A DNA stretch of 64,000 bases from Cephaloticoccus sp. (lineage in GTDB: Bacteria; Verrucomicrobiota; Verrucomicrobiia; Opitutales; Opitutaceae): the NCBI GenBank assembly GCA_030833445.1, contig JAURHD010000005.1, positions 1 to 64,000 on the forward strand, given 5' to 3'. Below, one piece after another: positions 62,265-64,000 of the stretch; positions within the stretch are counted from its first letter, which is position 1; every line of letters starts with the position of its first letter. The notes beneath the pieces are model-generated. The model was not told the DNA's origin, did no database searches, and saw only the letters and a list, made by a program, of their open reading frames with translations. The translations under genes were made by a program, and so were the position numbers.

Positions 62265-64000
62265 GGAAAGGTTATACGAAAGGTGGCTCCGCGATTTGCC
62301 ACCGGTGGATCGACGGCAATGGTCGCTTTAAGCCCATTGAGAATATCGCTGCAGATCGCCAATCCAAGCCCAAAGCCTGTCGATTTGCTTGATTGGAAGG
62401 GTTGGAATAGTCGCGGCAGCATCTCGGCTGAGATCCCCGGACCGTTATCCTCAATCACCAGCAGGATGCTGTCCACTTGGCGACTGGTCGTCAGTTTGAT
62501 CCAGCGATCTCCATCTTGTGTTTCCACCGCTTGAATTGCATTGAAGCACAGATTGAGCAGAACCTGGCGCACGGCGGATGGGTCCGTGTAAACCTGATCA
62601 GGGGTCGCCTGAAAATCCTTGATCATCCGAATCCGTCGATCCTCGGCCTTGGCCGAAGCCAATTCCACCGCGGTATGGATCACCGGGTGTAATTCAATCA
62701 TCCGCGGGGCATAAGCCCGGGGGGTAGCCAAATCGAGCAGTTGCTCGGTCAGCCGGTCTATGCGGGACACCTCATCCCCGATCAGGCGGAAGAATTTCTC
62801 CCGGAAAGCAGGATCATCATAGTGCTTCGGCAACAACTGCACAAAAGTCTTGATCGTAACGAGTGGATTACGGATTTCGTGAGCCAGACTCGCCCCCAAC
62901 AAACCCACTGTCGCCAACTGCTCGGCATGCTGGGCTTTCACGGAGAATTGCGCGCGTTCCATCGCGCTCTCAATAATTGAGGCGAGTTCCAACAACTGAG
63001 CCACCTGCGGATAAGTGAAAGGACGGCGCGTCACGGGCACGCTCACCGCCAACACTAGACTCAAGCTGTGACCACCGGAAGCGACCATGACCCCTAAGCC
63101 CGCCTTTTCCATGAATTGCTGCAAAGCCAGACCGTGTCCCTCTAGCCGTTGCCGCGCCAAACGTTCCGGAGTCGCCCATCGCAATTCAGTGAGGGCCATT
63201 GCGACCGGACCATTAACCGGCAATTCCATTTTGCTCCCCCTCAACTGACCATTCATGTGAGTCAGCACATATGCATGGTCGGCGCTGGACCAACTTTTCA
63301 GGAGTTGCACAAAGGCTGGCTCCAGCTGTTCGGGACGCGATCCGCTACGGGCCGCTTCAAACGCCGCCCGGCGGGCATCCTCACCCCGTAAATTCAGATC
63401 AAAAACCAATTGAAACCAAGGGCCCGCGGAAGCCGCAAACCAGAGGCCCAATCCTACGGCCAATATAAACGCCAGGGAGGCCGGCATGAGCATCGCCAGC
63501 AACTCATTCGCCACCCAGACAAAGAGCGAGACCGCCAAAACCAAGAACAGCTTTTGCAGTCCGATAAAAAGCATGTGCCGGGCATCGAACACCCGGGAAG
63601 TCAGCATGGCCCAAGCCGTCCCGCCGTAGAAAGTCAGCACGACGATCGGCTGTAACTTGATGTAAACTGAATCGTGTGAGATGGCATTCAGCACCATCAG
63701 ACTGATCACGGCAAAGCAGGCGGCGCAGCCGCCCAGCAGGAGCACCTGCAATTCCAGTTTCTTGACGCCAACGGTCGATCGCGCCTGCAACATGGTCTGC
63801 ACGCACAAAATCAAATAGAGCCCGATGACCCCAATCATGTAGGCGTAGTAGCCCAAACCACGCAGACGATTATCGGGCGTCGAATGGCTTGGGATGAACC
63901 AGTCAGAAAAACAAATCCACGCCAGAATGATTCCGATCAAGCCGGCAAACCACCAATTGCGGAAATGCAGGAAACCGCGTTGACTGCGCACACTTTCTTT
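62249..64000 (-). CDS. Membrane histidine kinase, 5' end beyond window
   Basis: This sensor kinase is membrane bound. The frame is open to base 64000, so the start is outside the window; the GTG at 63991 is only the first visible start-type codon. About six helices lie in the first 200 visible residues, then a GAF-like region, then the kinase: VGLLGASLAHEIRNPLVTIK with the phosphorylated His, VLLNLCFNAIQAVE (N-box), IEDNGPGISAEMLPRLFQPF (G1), FGLGLAI (G2). All catalytic boxes are intact. Layout and sequence recall PrsK, the kinase of PEP-CTERM/exopolysaccharide systems. No response regulator is visible here. Confidence 0.88.
   Translation of the reverse strand, partial: KESVRSQRGFLHFRNWWFAGLIGIILAWICFSDWFIPSHSTPDNRLRGLGYYAYMIGVIGLYLILCVQTMLQARSTVGVKKLELQVLLLGGCAACFAVISLMVLNAISHDSVYIKLQPIVVLTFYGGTAWAMLTSRVFDARHMLFIGLQKLFLVLAVSLFVWVANELLAMLMPASLAFILAVGLGLWFAASAGPWFQLVFDLNLRGEDARRAAFEAARSGSRPEQLEPAFVQLLKSWSSADHAYVLTHMNGQLRGSKMELPVNGPVAMALTELRWATPERLARQRLEGHGLALQQFMEKAGLGVMVASGGHSLSLVLAVSVPVTRRPFTYPQVAQLLELASIIESAMERAQFSVKAQHAEQLATVGLLGASLAHEIRNPLVTIKTFVQLLPKHYDDPAFREKFFRLIGDEVSRIDRLTEQLLDLATPRAYAPRMIELHPVIHTAVELASAKAEDRRIRMIKDFQATPDQVYTDPSAVRQVLLNLCFNAIQAVETQDGDRWIKLTTSRQVDSILLVIEDNGPGISAEMLPRLFQPFQSSKSTGFGLGLAICSDILNGLKATIAVDPPVANRGATFRITFPCQAS

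Overview
The window looks like chromosomal DNA of a Gram-negative bacterium of the Verrucomicrobiota, most likely class Opitutae. This is inferred from the TonB-dependent receptor tail, a secreted protein of a type I associate with Opitutaceae (45885-47759), outer-membrane lipoproteins, an outer-membrane phospholipase, an MsbA-like exporter, a GT9 heptosyltransferase-type enzyme, moderately high GC and scarce Shine-Dalgarno sequences. No marker gene fixes the genus. I found no rRNA, tRNA, CRISPR array, insertion sequence or phage gene, and no gene-free stretch above 300 bases; the longest, 7657-7897 (241 bases), shows nothing I can support.

Layout. 2-1117: 3' end of a TonB-dependent receptor. 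1178-31280: about 30 kb of surface-glycan genes: two CDP-paratose-epimerase-like SDRs, a YfhO-like membrane protein, three further multi-membrane GT-C type proteins plus one interrupted by an in-frame TAG, several GT2 and GT4 glycosyltransferases, a dTDP-rhamnose cassette whose epimerase and reductase steps appear fused in one plant NRS/ER-like enzyme, a DegT aminotransferase, an SDR, a methyltransferase and a serine-palmitoyltransferase-like alpha-oxoamine synthase. 31341-36023: PTS enzyme I, then isoprenoid (ispE, ispD, ispF) and pyrimidine (pyrF) genes. 36047-42847: three tandem peptide-binding lipoproteins plus OppB/OppC permeases, without ATPase genes. 42890-45688: MsbA-like exporter and a GT9 enzyme. 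45885-50489: secreted proteins, a PDZ protein and three tandem paralogous BamE-like lipoproteins. 50502-53057: methyltransferase and two GT2 enzymes. 53050-57308: a DciA-like protein, rpsO, pnp and surE, with structured leader and intergenic RNA. 57315-58507: a phospholipase A1 gene broken by a one-base frameshift. 58619-64000: an ABC-2 ATPase, a nucleotidyltransferase and two overlapping histidine kinases; the first looks like a pseudokinase and the second runs off the window.

How it fits together. The first half builds activated sugars (dTDP-rhamnose, other deoxy or amino sugars) and assembles them with GT2/GT4 enzymes in the cytoplasm. Polyprenyl-phosphate sugar synthases (GT2) probably feed the GT-C membrane enzymes, several of which carry large C-terminal beta domains. 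The isoprenoid genes next door supply precursors of the polyprenyl carrier. No flippase or recognisable polymerase is in the window. The second half is mainly cell envelope (peptide uptake, lipid export, lipoproteins) and RNA metabolism. The most unusual items are the rhamnose cassette, the repeated YWRWS domain, the lipoprotein triplication, the structured rpsO-pnp region and the kinase/pseudokinase pair.
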